NCBI RefSeq assembly: GCF_016811915.1
Contig: NZ_CP069127.1
Coordinates: 1,766,001 to 1,830,000 of the forward strand
DNA from: Brevibacillus choshinensis
GTDB lineage: Bacteria > Bacillota > Bacilli > Brevibacillales > Brevibacillaceae
Direction: 5' to 3'
DNA: 64,000 nt
Shown piece by piece: positions 1 through 9,330 of the stretch; the first letter of the stretch is position 1, and the number at the start of each line of letters is the position of its first letter. Under the pieces are notes generated by a model that made no database searches, was not told the DNA's origin, and worked only from the letters and a program-made list of their open reading frames with translations. The translations under genes were made by a program, and so were the position numbers.

Positions 1-982
1 TGCCTTCATAGGTACCGGTCAGCATGCCGTCCTTGATGTGCAAATCTTTGTATTTGGCGCCCAGTTCGTGGCGCAGATCCATGCTGCCGCCGTTGTCAGC
101 CAGCTGATTTGCGATGTTTTCCATGTCCAGCATAAATGCGCGATACGGAGCGGTACCTACCTGCAGCATGCCTTCCGCGTACGGCTGACGCTGCACGTTT
201 GGCACCAATTGGCCGTCCTTCATTGTGTAATAAGGAAAGCCAGGGTAGTCTGTCGGCAGCTGCTCCTTGATACGAGCCATCGTGTCAGCCGAGATCTGGT
301 CGTTTGGCATGCGAACCATCTTGCCATCCTGCCAGGTCATCACATACAGGGAGACAGGCTCAGGCTGCAGGTGAAGGAGCTTGTCGGCCAGCTCTTTTTT
401 CTCTTCTTCCGTCTCCGGCTTTTTCGCCGCTTCTTCAGGCAGAGGGAGCTCATCGGCATTTCCGTACGTAATAATCTCTTGCTTGCCGTCATTGTTCACG
501 TCGTACAAAGCCATCGGGAAATAGTCGACCCACTGACCGTTGTACAGACGGTCAGATTCGTATTTCACGGTAAAGTGGCTCAGAGCAGCGAGGGTATCGC
601 GATTAAACGTCACATTTGCGAGCAGAGCAATGACGACGAGCGAGCCTACCGCTTTCCAATTCAATCGACCGTACCATTTTGCGAGCAGGGCGATGACGAT
701 GACGGCAACCGCGCCGCCAATCAAGAGTGCCGCCGTTGTTTTGACATCGACGCGAGTGAGTGCGCGGTCGAGAATCAAGACCCCTACCGTAAACGCAAGG
801 ACTTGGCGGCGTTCATCCGGATGCACCACGTAATAGCAAAACGCGAGCAAGGGGAGAAACACCAAGAGAGCGATCCAGGTCAGGTCGAGAAACGCAGGTT
901 TGACGAGCAGATGGTAAATGAGCAGCAGAGCAATGGCGTACAATGCCCAGCCGACCGTAGTGAGAATAGGATTGCGTCGCAT
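1..982 (-). CDS. Membrane-anchored hypothetical protein, C-terminus beyond the window
   Basis: The reading frame starts at an ATG (982) five bases after the stop of the upstream O-antigen-ligase-like gene and stays open to the window edge, so it is 3'-partial. The visible ~327 residues begin with about four hydrophobic segments within the first ~150 residues. A hydrophilic domain follows, containing a DVNNDGKQEI motif that resembles the Ca-binding loop of FG-GAP/VCBS repeats, and an acidic lysine-rich stretch. I do not recognise a named family. Tight spacing makes co-transcription with the polysaccharide gene very likely, so a role at the cell surface is a reasonable inference but nothing more specific is supported. 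Confidence 0.75.
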   Translation of the reverse strand, partial: MRRNPILTTVGWALYAIALLLIYHLLVKPAFLDLTWIALLVFLPLLAFCYYVVHPDERRQVLAFTVGVLILDRALTRVDVKTTAALLIGGAVAVIVIALLAKWYGRLNWKAVGSLVVIALLANVTFNRDTLAALSHFTVKYESDRLYNGQWVDYFPMALYDVNNDGKQEIITYGNADELPLPEEAAKKPETEEEKKELADKLLHLQPEPVSLYVMTWQDGKMVRMPNDQISADTMARIKEQLPTDYPGFPYYTMKDGQLVPNVQRQPYAEGMLQVGTAPYRAFMLDMENIANQLADNGGSMDLRHELGAKYKDLHIKDGMLTGTYEG

Positions 983-987
983 GGGAT

Positions 988-2250
988 TCACCACCTTTTT
1001 GATTGTGTCTGGTCGACGAATAGTGCACAAAAGAAGCCGCCAAACAGCCAGAAGTAAAGGGCCATGAACGGCACCTCAAAAATGTTTTCAACCAGGTTGT
1101 GCAAGGCCACGGCGAACAGTCCGCCGAAGAGGCCAAGCAGAGAGAAGAAATAAGGTGATTGAGTCATGCTCCGTATCGCTTTGACTGCATACCGCAGCAT
1201 TTGGGCGACGAGGCCGATCAGCATGATGATCCCGATCAAGCCAAATTCCGCCAGGCTCTTGAAGAAATAGCTGTCTGAATAAATGGTGCCGAAGTGACGG
1301 GAAGCAACCGCTCCCCCGTGGTGGCCGAGACCGACCCCAAACAACGGCTCCACACGCATTTTGTCGTACGCTTCACCCCAGCGTCCGAGGCGTCCGCCTT
1401 CCAGACTGGACGACATGTAGTCAGCGGTAAACAGCGTGAAAATGCGATTTTTGATCGTACCCACCAATGGAACGGACTCAGGTACAAAAAACAGACCCAC
1501 GACTCCGATCACGCCGACCAGCACGAGGTAGCCAGCAATTCGCTTGTTCCAGATGTAGCAGCAAATGAACAAGGAGAAAGCCAGCGCAAACCAGGCGCCG
1601 CGCGATCCGGTCAACAGCAGGGCGAGCAATGTCGTCAGCGTCACGACAGCCCACACCAGCTTTTCTTTCCGGCTGGGCGACTTCAGGAAAAGCCCAGCGG
1701 CCACAGGTGCTATCAGAGCCATGTAGCTCCCCAGTACGTTTGGACTCGTGACAAAGGAAAAGGCGCGAGTCGTGATCGCTTCGCCTTCCTGTACCCAAGA
1801 CTCGGGTGTCTGTACGCCGATGACGACCTGCATGACACCGACCAGCCCGGCTACAAAGCCTACCAGTGCGAGCCCTTTCATGAGCTTGTCGAGCTGCTCC
1901 AGCGACTGCAGGAGGTAGAATCCCATTAAAAAGGCGATGATGTACTGATAGACTGAGCGGAAGCCTTCGACACTGGCGTCCCAATTGGCCATGTCAGTCA
2001 CCATCAAGGCAATCCCGAGAACCAGAAAGGCAATCAGAAGATGCTTGATCGGAGGCATCGTTCGCTTGCCCTGAAAATAGGCAACGAAGGTGAATGCCAA
2101 CAGGATGAGGAGCAGCGCCTCATCCCAAAAAGACGAAACGACGGGAATCGGTAGAATTTTCCGCAACACATAATCAATGACAGGATAGGCCAAAAGCAAA
2201 TACAACCATGTGGTTGACTGGCTTCCCCACTTCAACACGGTTTCTCTCAT
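988..2250 (-). CDS. O-antigen ligase / polymerase family membrane protein (Wzy_C type)
   Basis: A 420-residue polytopic protein with roughly ten hydrophobic helices. The central TGSRGAW motif (near residue 215) and the following long extracytoplasmic loop, with GVGLGHHG, are typical of the Wzy_C/RfaL family, which joins or polymerises lipid-linked glycans on the outer face of the membrane. An AGGAGG ribosome binding site lies 11 bases before the ATG. It is the first gene of a leftward unit with the anchored protein downstream and is divergent from murJ. Neighbouring flippases and csaB suggest it handles a cell-wall polysaccharide, possibly the one that anchors the S-layer. The substrate is not deducible. 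Confidence 0.82.
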   Translation of the reverse strand: MRETVLKWGSQSTTWLYLLLAYPVIDYVLRKILPIPVVSSFWDEALLLILLAFTFVAYFQGKRTMPPIKHLLIAFLVLGIALMVTDMANWDASVEGFRSVYQYIIAFLMGFYLLQSLEQLDKLMKGLALVGFVAGLVGVMQVVIGVQTPESWVQEGEAITTRAFSFVTSPNVLGSYMALIAPVAAGLFLKSPSRKEKLVWAVVTLTTLLALLLTGSRGAWFALAFSLFICCYIWNKRIAGYLVLVGVIGVVGLFFVPESVPLVGTIKNRIFTLFTADYMSSSLEGGRLGRWGEAYDKMRVEPLFGVGLGHHGGAVASRHFGTIYSDSYFFKSLAEFGLIGIIMLIGLVAQMLRYAVKAIRSMTQSPYFFSLLGLFGGLFAVALHNLVENIFEVPFMALYFWLFGGFFCALFVDQTQSKRW

Positions 2251-2418
2251 TTTGATTGTAGTCCTCCTACACGCAGGGATTAACCTGTCTATTATAATGA
2301 ATCCATCTATCCCGCCGCAACCCGGGTGGGAAAGAGGTTGGTAGGAACGGTAGAAATAAGATATGATAGCAGGGGATTACCAGCATTTCGTTGCTTTCTA
2401 GGGATAGGAGATAAGTGC

Positions 2419-3945
2419 ATGAGTTTGTTAAAAGTCGCTTCAATGATTGTTGTGCTGACACTGGTAGGTAGGCTGCTGGGCTTTTTTCGCAGTATTTACC
2501 TCTCTAGCTTGTACGGAACAGGGATGGAGTCGGATGCGTTCAATATTGCCGCGACCATCCCGCTCACGTTGTTTCTGGTAGTACCCGGTGCCGTGAACGC
2601 CATTCTGATTCCCACCATGCGCGGGCTCATGGAAAAGCAGCAGCGCACCAATGAACTGTACCACAAAATGCTCACGATCATTCTCGTTGTCTTTGTCGTG
2701 ATGGCAGGATTGGGGGTCCTCTTTTCCAGAGAATTGGCAGCCGTTTTTGGATTGACCGGGGCTAAGCTGGACTTGACGGCTGAGATGCTGCAGTGGATGT
2801 GGCCATCCGCGATTTTCATCGGCCTCACAGGCTTGTGGTCAAGCATATGTAACTCTCATCAGCATTTTTTCACCCCGACGCTGGGGACGGTGGCGAATGG
2901 GGCGGTAGTCATTGCCAGCATGTACCTGCTCGTGCCGGTATACGGTCCAAATGGACTTGCGATCGCGACCTCTCTCGGATATTTGGCAGCGATGCTGACC
3001 ATGATCCCGACCTTGCGCCGATTTGGCTACGAGCACCGGCTGTCGTTTGCCTGGGGAAAAGATGAGGCGCTAAAAGGAATGGGAGAGCGTGTCATCCCTA
3101 TCTTGATCGGTGCCGTTGTTGCGCAGGCGACGACGTTTCTGGAGCGCGGTTTCGCAGAAGGAGTGGGAACGGGCGTCATCTCTGCACTGGCAAACGCCAA
3201 TCAGATCGTGCAGATGCCCATGGCCATTTTCGTAGGTGCCTTCACACTGCCGCTGTTTCCTTTGCTTGCGACACATGTAAAGCGTGGAGAAATGAAAGAA
3301 ATGAAGCAAATTCTGCAAAAAGGGCTGGCTTACTTGCTTATCTTGCTCGTGCCTGTGACGGTAGGCCTGGCCATGTATGCGGAGCCTGTCGTGCGGCTTG
3401 CGTTTGAGCGGGGAGCCTTTGATGAACACTCCGTCGCACTGACGGCATGGGCGCTGCCGTTTTACGGACTCGGGCTGTACTTTTTGGCAGCCCGTGACCT
3501 CTTGACTCGCGCCTTTTACGCGCTGGAAAACACACGGACACCGGTCGTAATCGGTGTGATCGGGATCGGCGTATACGCTGTCGCCAACTGGCTGTTGATT
3601 CCGACAATGGGCCACGGCGGCATTGCACTCGCCAATGCCTTGTCCGCGCTCAGCCAGGCTGCTTTGCTCTTCGGTCTGCTCTGGAAGGCAGTAGGCAGCC
3701 CCGTCCAGGCAGGCTTCCTCAAAACGCTTGCCAAGACGCTGATCGCTTGCCTGATCATGGGAGGAGCCATCTTGCTGCTGGACCCTTGGCTGTCTGCATG
3801 GCCGTTATGGATCTACCTGCCTGTGGGAATCGGAGGCGCTGCCATCGTTTATTTGGCTGTACTGGGGATCCTGCGCGAGCCTCTCGTATCTGAGCTTCTG
3901 CAAAAAGTGCGGAGACGCTCTACTCCAGCGGCTGGGCGGTCGTAA
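2419..3945 (+). CDS. murJ: MurJ/MviN-family lipid II flippase
   Basis: A 508-residue integral membrane protein with about 14 helices. The N-terminus (SMIVVLTLVGRLLGFFR) and later GLYFLAARDLLTRAFYAL match the MVF/MurJ family of lipid-linked peptidoglycan precursor flippases (COG0728). I chose the ATG at 2419, which has GGATAGGAGA seven to ten bases upstream. The frame is open further upstream to 2326, but that extension is hydrophilic and non-conserved in character. It is divergent from the O-antigen-ligase-like gene. Its last 26 bases overlap the end of the convergent CapK-like gene. A second flippase-type protein lies 1.5 kb downstream, so this one may serve another wall glycan instead of lipid II. 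Confidence 0.85.
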   Translation: MSLLKVASMIVVLTLVGRLLGFFRSIYLSSLYGTGMESDAFNIAATIPLTLFLVVPGAVNAILIPTMRGLMEKQQRTNELYHKMLTIILVVFVVMAGLGVLFSRELAAVFGLTGAKLDLTAEMLQWMWPSAIFIGLTGLWSSICNSHQHFFTPTLGTVANGAVVIASMYLLVPVYGPNGLAIATSLGYLAAMLTMIPTLRRFGYEHRLSFAWGKDEALKGMGERVIPILIGAVVAQATTFLERGFAEGVGTGVISALANANQIVQMPMAIFVGAFTLPLFPLLATHVKRGEMKEMKQILQKGLAYLLILLVPVTVGLAMYAEPVVRLAFERGAFDEHSVALTAWALPFYGLGLYFLAARDLLTRAFYALENTRTPVVIGVIGIGVYAVANWLLIPTMGHGGIALANALSALSQAALLFGLLWKAVGSPVQAGFLKTLAKTLIACLIMGGAILLLDPWLSAWPLWIYLPVGIGGAAIVYLAVLGILREPLVSELLQKVRRRSTPAAGRS

Positions 3946-5296
3946 GGGGACATTCCCGAATCGCATAGCGAAATTTGCCCGACCCGGTCGGTGCGATCTG
4001 GTCGACGTACGCTACCTGAACGCTGACTTCGCCCAGGGCTGTTCGGATGCCGGTGAGCAGACGATCTTCATCGGCAGAGCGAAAACGCCCGGGTTCCTTG
4101 ACCAGCTTGAGGCTGAGTCTTTGCGGCTCATGCTGGATGATCTGAAAGGTGCGGAAGCTTTCCAGATTCCTCACGATATGATTGAAATAATGCCCGTGCA
4201 CGTACTGTCCGGACTGGGAAATAAACATGTCGTCTTCTCGACCGTCAATCGCGGCAAGAAGCGGATAGCTGATGCCGCATGAGCAAGAATCGGCGGAGAG
4301 GGCGACCATATCACCCAGCTGGTAGCGCAAGCGCGGCATGACGGTATTGTGCAGGTCGGTGACGAGCAGCACTCCGGATTCTCCCGGGTACAGCGGGAGA
4401 TTGGTGATCGGATCGACGACCTCCAAAAAGCAGTTTTCACTAAAAGCATGCATTCTTCCCTCGGGGCACTGATAAGCAATGATGCCCCCGTCACGGGCCC
4501 CGTACTCATTGATGACCGGAGCTTGAAAGGCTTCTTCTATTTTTTGGCGCTGATGCTCGTGCAGGCTTTCGGCTGTCGAGACGACGCCTTTCAGGGGGAC
4601 ACCAACCGTCCAGCCGCGGCTTAGCATCATTTCCGCCAAAGTGGACAGAGCAGAGGCGTAGCCGTACAAGTACGCAGGGCGAAAGCGTTGGATCAGGGTG
4701 AGATGCGTCTCTAGGCGACGTTCATCCAGCTCGTAGGCAGACAAGAGCAATCGATTTTTGAGCCAACGTTCCTTCCATCTGTATTTCGTGGCTTGCTGCT
4801 GATTCAGCTCCAGAGGAGATCCCCAGATCATCACACAAGGGTCGCCGATCCGGATTCCGTGCCAAGACAGTCCCAGCCAGCGGGCTGCTTCATAGCGCTC
4901 GACAGCGGGGCGGTCGAGGTAAAAGCGGGTAGGTTCTCCTGTTGACCCGCCTGTGCGATTGCCGATCAGCTTGGCCGCATTCATCCCCTCCGGCAAGTAC
5001 TCATCCGCGTGCAGGCGAAAATGCGTTTTGGTCAAGACGGGCATACGCTGCAAAAAGCGCTCGGGCGTGATCGAGCGATGTTCCCATTCACTCGCATAGG
5101 AAGCGTAGGCTGGCACTTTCCGTACGGCGTGCGAAAGCAGCTGTCCCAGCCTTTGGCTTTGCCGCTCGCGCAATTGCTCCCGCGAGATTTCCTGTGCCTG
5201 CTGCAATTCGCGGAAATAGTGTCGTGTGCGATTTTCCTTCAGCCGCTCCATCAAAGGCCACTGAATATGACGGATTAAAAAGCCGGTTACTGGCAT
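3920..5296 (-). CDS. CapK/phenylacetate-CoA-ligase-like adenylating enzyme
   Basis: A 458-residue protein resembling the PaaK/CapK branch (COG1541) of the AMP-forming acyl-adenylate superfamily. It carries the phosphate-binding loop NRTGGSTGEPTRFYLDR (about residues 112-128), the adenine-side motif NEYGARDGG and an LRYQLGDMV segment with a nearby cysteine pair (SCSCG). Family members in polysaccharide clusters probably activate a carboxylate for glycan decoration. True phenylacetate degradation is unlikely here because no paa genes are nearby. AGGAGGGG precedes the ATG. It is convergent with murJ and overlaps it by 26 bases. Confidence 0.8.
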   Translation of the reverse strand: MPVTGFLIRHIQWPLMERLKENRTRHYFRELQQAQEISREQLRERQSQRLGQLLSHAVRKVPAYASYASEWEHRSITPERFLQRMPVLTKTHFRLHADEYLPEGMNAAKLIGNRTGGSTGEPTRFYLDRPAVERYEAARWLGLSWHGIRIGDPCVMIWGSPLELNQQQATKYRWKERWLKNRLLLSAYELDERRLETHLTLIQRFRPAYLYGYASALSTLAEMMLSRGWTVGVPLKGVVSTAESLHEHQRQKIEEAFQAPVINEYGARDGGIIAYQCPEGRMHAFSENCFLEVVDPITNLPLYPGESGVLLVTDLHNTVMPRLRYQLGDMVALSADSCSCGISYPLLAAIDGREDDMFISQSGQYVHGHYFNHIVRNLESFRTFQIIQHEPQRLSLKLVKEPGRFRSADEDRLLTGIRTALGEVSVQVAYVDQIAPTGSGKFRYAIRECPLTTAQPLE

Positions 5297-5492
5297 GTTT
5301 ACCCCTCCTGTTCATGGCAGACGATTCTAAGAAGTCGATCGTATCTGTGTTTCAACAGTATTCCTGCCAAATTCCATCGTTATACCTGTTTGCTGGAAGG
5401 GGTAAATGATAGTAGGATAGAGAATGGGTTCCTGTCTACTAGGGGGCCAGACCGCTTTTTCCTTTTTACACGTTGACTAAAAGGAGTTTCCC

Positions 5493-7130
5493 ATGTTGAA
5501 AAAAAGCCATTTTCTCGCAGGCGCGTTAATTCTCGCTGTAGCGGGAATATTGTCCAAAGTGATCGGGATGTTCTATCGCATTCCTCTTCAGGAAATTGTC
5601 GGGGACAACGGACTCGGTCTCTATCAGGAAGTATATCCTCTCTACTTGACCTTTTTGATTCTCGCAACAGCAGGTGTTCCGGTAGCATTATCCCGGGTCA
5701 TTGCCGAAGCGCTGGCGGAAGGGAAGCAGGGCTCGGTCGGTCAGATTCTTGCCCGCAGCATGGTGATGATGGGAGCCATCGGGATCGCTCTGTTCGCGAT
5801 CTTGTACGTGACCTCCCCCCTGATCGCGAAGCTGATGGGGAATCCTCACTTGATTGAGCCGATTCGCGCGATATCCCTTTCCCTTTTGTTCGTTCCGTTG
5901 ATTGCTGTGATTCGCGGATTCTTTTACGGCTATCAAAAGATGATGTACGTGGGGCTTTCCCAGATTGTCGAGCAGACGCTGCGCGTGGTTTTCATTCTGG
6001 TCGCTTCGCTCTATCTGGTGTCACTAGGGGAAGATACGGATACGGTCATCACTGGAGTGAACTTCGGGACGATGATCAGTACGTTTTTGAGCCTCGGGTT
6101 TCTCGCGCTGCTCATGTGGCTGCACAACCGGAAAGATTCGGTGTTCGCAGGTGCCCAGTGGAATCGACTGGATTGGTGGTATGATCGGGCCTTCTTTGCA
6201 AACATGTGGCGGATCGCCTGGCCGATCTGCATCAGCGCCTTGGTCATTCCGATTTTCAGCTTGACCGACTCGTTCCTCGCCATCAACATTTTCCGCTACA
6301 TCTGGAATGTCGATGGACTGACGGCAGATACGTGGTTTGGCATTTACAGCCGTGGGGGTCCGCTCCTGCAAATGGCGAGCCTGTTCGGTTCTTCGATTGC
6401 GCTGTCCATCGTGCCAGCCATCGCTGAAGCTGTTAGGCAAAAAGACAGCGAACGCATCACGACATTGACCAAGCTGTCGCTGCGCTTTGCCTGGCTGATT
6501 GGTCTGCCAGCCGGTCTGGGGCTTACCGCTGTGGCGGAGGGCGCCAATCTGGCCCTGTATGGAGATATGGAAGGTACACGGGCCATGGCGATTCTCGGAA
6601 TCAGCGCGATCCCGCTTTCCTTGCTGCTTGCGACCAACGGCATTTTGCAAGGGCTCGGAAAAGAGAAGATCCCGGCGCGGCATTTGCTCTACGGCGTATT
6701 GGTAAAAGTAGCGGCTACACTCGTATTTACGTCGCTGCTGGGCATGGATGGTCTTTCCTTGTCCTGGCTGTGTGCCACTGCGTTTGTCTGCATCCTCAAT
6801 ATGAGAACGATCAGCAAGCTGGTCGTGGTGCCGATCAACTGGCGATTCGATACGCTGTACCCGCTTTTGGTAGCGAATCTGATGCTGCTGCTCGCATGGG
6901 GGGCTACGGAAGCAACCGGCTTCCTGCTTGCTGGCAAGGAGAAGGTTCGCTTGCTGGGGGCGCTGGAGACGGTCTCTGGAGTCGGTGTCGGCTTGATTAT
7001 TTACCTGGGACTGCTTTTGCTCATCCCGCTCATTGAGGACAAAGAGCTGGATTGGCTCCCGGGAGGAAACAAGCTCCGCGCACTGATGAATGCGATCCGC
7101 AAAAAACAGACGCAATCCAAGGTTCAGTAA
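5493..7130 (+). CDS. SpoVB/YtgP-type polysaccharide flippase
   Basis: A 545-residue polytopic protein of the MATE-like MVF/polysaccharide-transporter superfamily. The N-terminus (GILSKVIGMFYRIPLQEIVG, then GLGLYQEVYPLY) is the usual signature of the SpoVB/YtgP/YkvU group, which flips lipid-linked wall or cortex precursors. AAAGGAG stands eight to nine bases before the ATG. With murJ this makes two flippase-type proteins within 5 kb. The sequence alone does not say whether it serves vegetative peptidoglycan, spore cortex or the secondary wall polysaccharide, so no gene symbol is given. Confidence 0.85.
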   Translation: MLKKSHFLAGALILAVAGILSKVIGMFYRIPLQEIVGDNGLGLYQEVYPLYLTFLILATAGVPVALSRVIAEALAEGKQGSVGQILARSMVMMGAIGIALFAILYVTSPLIAKLMGNPHLIEPIRAISLSLLFVPLIAVIRGFFYGYQKMMYVGLSQIVEQTLRVVFILVASLYLVSLGEDTDTVITGVNFGTMISTFLSLGFLALLMWLHNRKDSVFAGAQWNRLDWWYDRAFFANMWRIAWPICISALVIPIFSLTDSFLAINIFRYIWNVDGLTADTWFGIYSRGGPLLQMASLFGSSIALSIVPAIAEAVRQKDSERITTLTKLSLRFAWLIGLPAGLGLTAVAEGANLALYGDMEGTRAMAILGISAIPLSLLLATNGILQGLGKEKIPARHLLYGVLVKVAATLVFTSLLGMDGLSLSWLCATAFVCILNMRTISKLVVVPINWRFDTLYPLLVANLMLLLAWGATEATGFLLAGKEKVRLLGALETVSGVGVGLIIYLGLLLLIPLIEDKELDWLPGGNKLRALMNAIRKKQTQSKVQ

Positions 7131-7145
7131 ATTCATAGGAAACAC

Positions 7146-7192
7146 AAAAAGGCGTCCCGCGGTCATTTTGACTGACGGGACACCTTTTTTTA
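7146..7192. terminator. Bidirectional intrinsic terminator
   Basis: The arms AAAAAGGCGTCCCG and CGGGACACCTTTTTT pair around an inner GTCA/TGAC stem, with A-run and T-run on opposite sides. It separates the flippase gene (+) from the methyltransferase gene (-), so it can serve both. Confidence 0.8.
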
Positions 7193-7207
7193 TCCATTCA
7201 ACACTTT

Positions 7208-8059
7208 TTACTTCTTCTGATAGACACAGACGACCATTTTGACAAAGAACTCACGGAAGGCGGGCATCTTTGCCAAGCCGCTGAGCTGCCCACGCAATGG
7301 AATCTCTTTTTGATAGACGGCAGGCTGTGTGACGCCTTGCTGAATGCGGCGGAAGCGCTTGATGGTCATGCGGTTGATGTACGAGATCGTATCGCTTCCA
7401 TCCGGACGTTTGTCAAAACGGAAGGAGATGCGGTCAGAACCATCTGGCAAATCGCGGACCAGCTCTTTGTAAGCATCAATCAATGCTTGCTCCGAGAACA
7501 GGGCGTGCACCCAAGGAATCCCGATCGCATCGGAGAGGTGGGCGCCGTACGGATGGTAGTAAGGCGGAAAGTTGATGTAGAGATGGCCGCCTGGCTTCAG
7601 AACGCGGAAGCACTCTTCCAGTGTTTTTTCCGGCTCGCCCACATGCTCCATGGCGTCGTTCATGATGATGGTGTCAAAGGTATTGTCTTCAAACGTCATG
7701 CGAGCCGCATCCCCGGTCATAAAGGAGACGACGTCAGCAAGTCCTTTTTGCTTGGCAAACTCATTTCCCTCTTCCGCGTAGTGAGGGACGATATCGATGC
7801 CGATCATTTTTTTCGGACCGTACGTCGCGTAGTAGCACGTTTTTCCGCCACCTCCGCAGCCGATATCCAGGACGGTCTTGCCTTGGAACATCTGCTCCTG
7901 GGAGTGGAAGGGGAGGAAGAATTGAATCGTCTGATCCCCTTTTTGAAATTGCCATTCGGTATAGCTCATCTCTCCGTTGTTCGCCAGATTAAACGGGTGG
8001 ACAGGGAGAGGGAACAATCGATTCATTCCTATCAACAGTTGAGAGGAGAGGGACATCAT
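7208..8059 (-). CDS. SAM-dependent class I methyltransferase
   Basis: A 283-residue protein with a Rossmann-type SAM site VLDIGCGGGGKTCYYA (about residues 60-75), the acidic strand-2 residue in MIGIDIVPH, and the later motifs DTIIMNDAMEHV and VLKPGGHLYINFPP. These place it in the Methyltransf_11/25 group of small-molecule or glycan methyltransferases. It lies 18 bases downstream of csaB on the same strand, so the pair is probably one operon. Methylation of a sugar in the pyruvylated wall polysaccharide is a plausible but unproven role. Two ATG codons occur in tandem after AAAAGGAGGACAAG; the first is used here. Confidence 0.82.
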   Translation of the reverse strand: MMSLSSQLLIGMNRLFPLPVHPFNLANNGEMSYTEWQFQKGDQTIQFFLPFHSQEQMFQGKTVLDIGCGGGGKTCYYATYGPKKMIGIDIVPHYAEEGNEFAKQKGLADVVSFMTGDAARMTFEDNTFDTIIMNDAMEHVGEPEKTLEECFRVLKPGGHLYINFPPYYHPYGAHLSDAIGIPWVHALFSEQALIDAYKELVRDLPDGSDRISFRFDKRPDGSDTISYINRMTIKRFRRIQQGVTQPAVYQKEIPLRGQLSGLAKMPAFREFFVKMVVCVYQKK

Positions 8060-8077
8060 CTTGTCCTCCTTTTCTAT

Positions 8078-9181
8078 TCAGCCTTTTTTGTGCAGCGCCT
8101 GCAATACGAGTTCGCTGCTTTTGGCTGCTTCGATTTCGAGAAGACGGGAGTGTTCGGATACCACTTCGATTTCCTTTTCGAGGCGGTCGAGCCTCGCGGA
8201 CAGCAAGGTGAGCAAAGAGGTTTCATCTAGCTGAGTAATGTGTCCGGCATTCGGCATTCCGGCACGCTCCACAAAACGATCGATTTTCGGATCGTAGGAT
8301 ATTCCAATAAAGGGTATCCGCAGCATGCAAGCGAGAATCAAAGAGTGCAGGCGCATGCCCACGACGTAGTCGCATTGCTTGAGAACAGACATGATATCAT
8401 GGAAGGTGACAGGCGCATCGAGGAGCCGTGCACCCGGTTGGTTCATTTGCTCCATGATCTCGCTGGAGGGAGCCAGATCGCTCGGTACGTGCATAGGTAA
8501 AAACAGCACGTTCCAGCCTCTCTGAATAAACCAGTCAGAAGCTCGCGCAATGACCTTTTTAAATGCCTGCTCCTGCTTCCAATTGCGCACGGATACGGCA
8601 ACAAGGGGCTTCGTTGGGTCAGCAAACAGACCGTGAAGCAGCTCTTTGCCGCGCTTGTCCGAAATGTCCTCCGGAGAGATAGTCAGAGCAGGATCAGCTG
8701 TTATATGAATGGGAGCTTTTTTTACCCCGCAGGCTTTAAAGTCTTCGCCCGATTCGTAATCGCGTACGGTGATGACATCTACCCGATTGACCACCCGTTT
8801 GATCATCGATCGGCTGAGCGGTTTAAGGATCGGCCCAAACCCTTGTGCGTAAAAGACGACAGGTTTGCCCAGCAGCTTGGCGATCGTGACGATGCCCAAA
8901 TAGTAGAGGACACTGCGCGGACTCGTTACGTCTTGCATCAGTGTACCGCCACCCATCACCAGCATGTCGCTTCGCATCAGCTCGCGGACGATGGTACCGA
9001 AGCTCCAGCGGTCATACGCCTCAATCCCAAACAATTCCGCTGTGCGATCTGGTTGGTTGGACAAAACGGCCAGGGAAAGATTGGGTTGTTCCCTCTTGAG
9101 GGAGCTGATGATGCCGTACAGGACCACATCGTCTCCGGCATTGTTGAAGCCGTAGTACCCGGAGATGAGAATTCGCGACAT
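8078..9181 (-). CDS. csaB: Polysaccharide pyruvyl transferase CsaB
   Basis: A 367-residue CsaB-family protein. The N-terminus SGYYGFNNAGDDVVLYGI and the mid-protein VMGGGTLMQDVTSPRS and ITVRDYES motifs are characteristic. In B. anthracis and Thermus, CsaB adds ketal-pyruvate to the secondary cell wall polysaccharide, which is the ligand of SLH domains, so it is needed for S-layer anchoring. An S-layer lifestyle fits Brevibacillus. It is followed after 18 bases by a methyltransferase gene and sits near flippases and an O-antigen ligase, suggesting a wall polysaccharide locus. Confidence 0.93.
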   Translation of the reverse strand: MSRILISGYYGFNNAGDDVVLYGIISSLKREQPNLSLAVLSNQPDRTAELFGIEAYDRWSFGTIVRELMRSDMLVMGGGTLMQDVTSPRSVLYYLGIVTIAKLLGKPVVFYAQGFGPILKPLSRSMIKRVVNRVDVITVRDYESGEDFKACGVKKAPIHITADPALTISPEDISDKRGKELLHGLFADPTKPLVAVSVRNWKQEQAFKKVIARASDWFIQRGWNVLFLPMHVPSDLAPSSEIMEQMNQPGARLLDAPVTFHDIMSVLKQCDYVVGMRLHSLILACMLRIPFIGISYDPKIDRFVERAGMPNAGHITQLDETSLLTLLSARLDRLEKEIEVVSEHSRLLEIEAAKSSELVLQALHKKG

Positions 9182-9330
9182 GGAGTGAACCTTCTTTCTA
9201 TATCAAACGTACATGAAAAATACATTCTCAAGTATAATCGAGTAAACAAGGGAAGTAAAGCAACCCTAGTAAAAACTTGATATCCCTACATGGCGCAAGG
9301 CGAAAGTAGGGTATAATGTAAGGGTTGCGA

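Noticed and set aside
38-1057. A 339-codon + strand frame at the start of the window
   Set aside because: It is antisense to the membrane-anchored protein gene, rich in Arg, His and Gln, and lacks a ribosome binding site. The minus frame has membrane helices and a proper operon junction.
6024-7166. A 380-codon minus-strand frame opposite the SpoVB-type flippase
   Set aside because: Its composition is the mirror of a hydrophobic membrane gene (Gln, Arg, His, Asp-rich). It is a shadow.
9276-9316. TTGATA and TATAAT as a promoter between csaB and the small protein
   Set aside because: The spacing is about 29 bases, too long for sigma-A.
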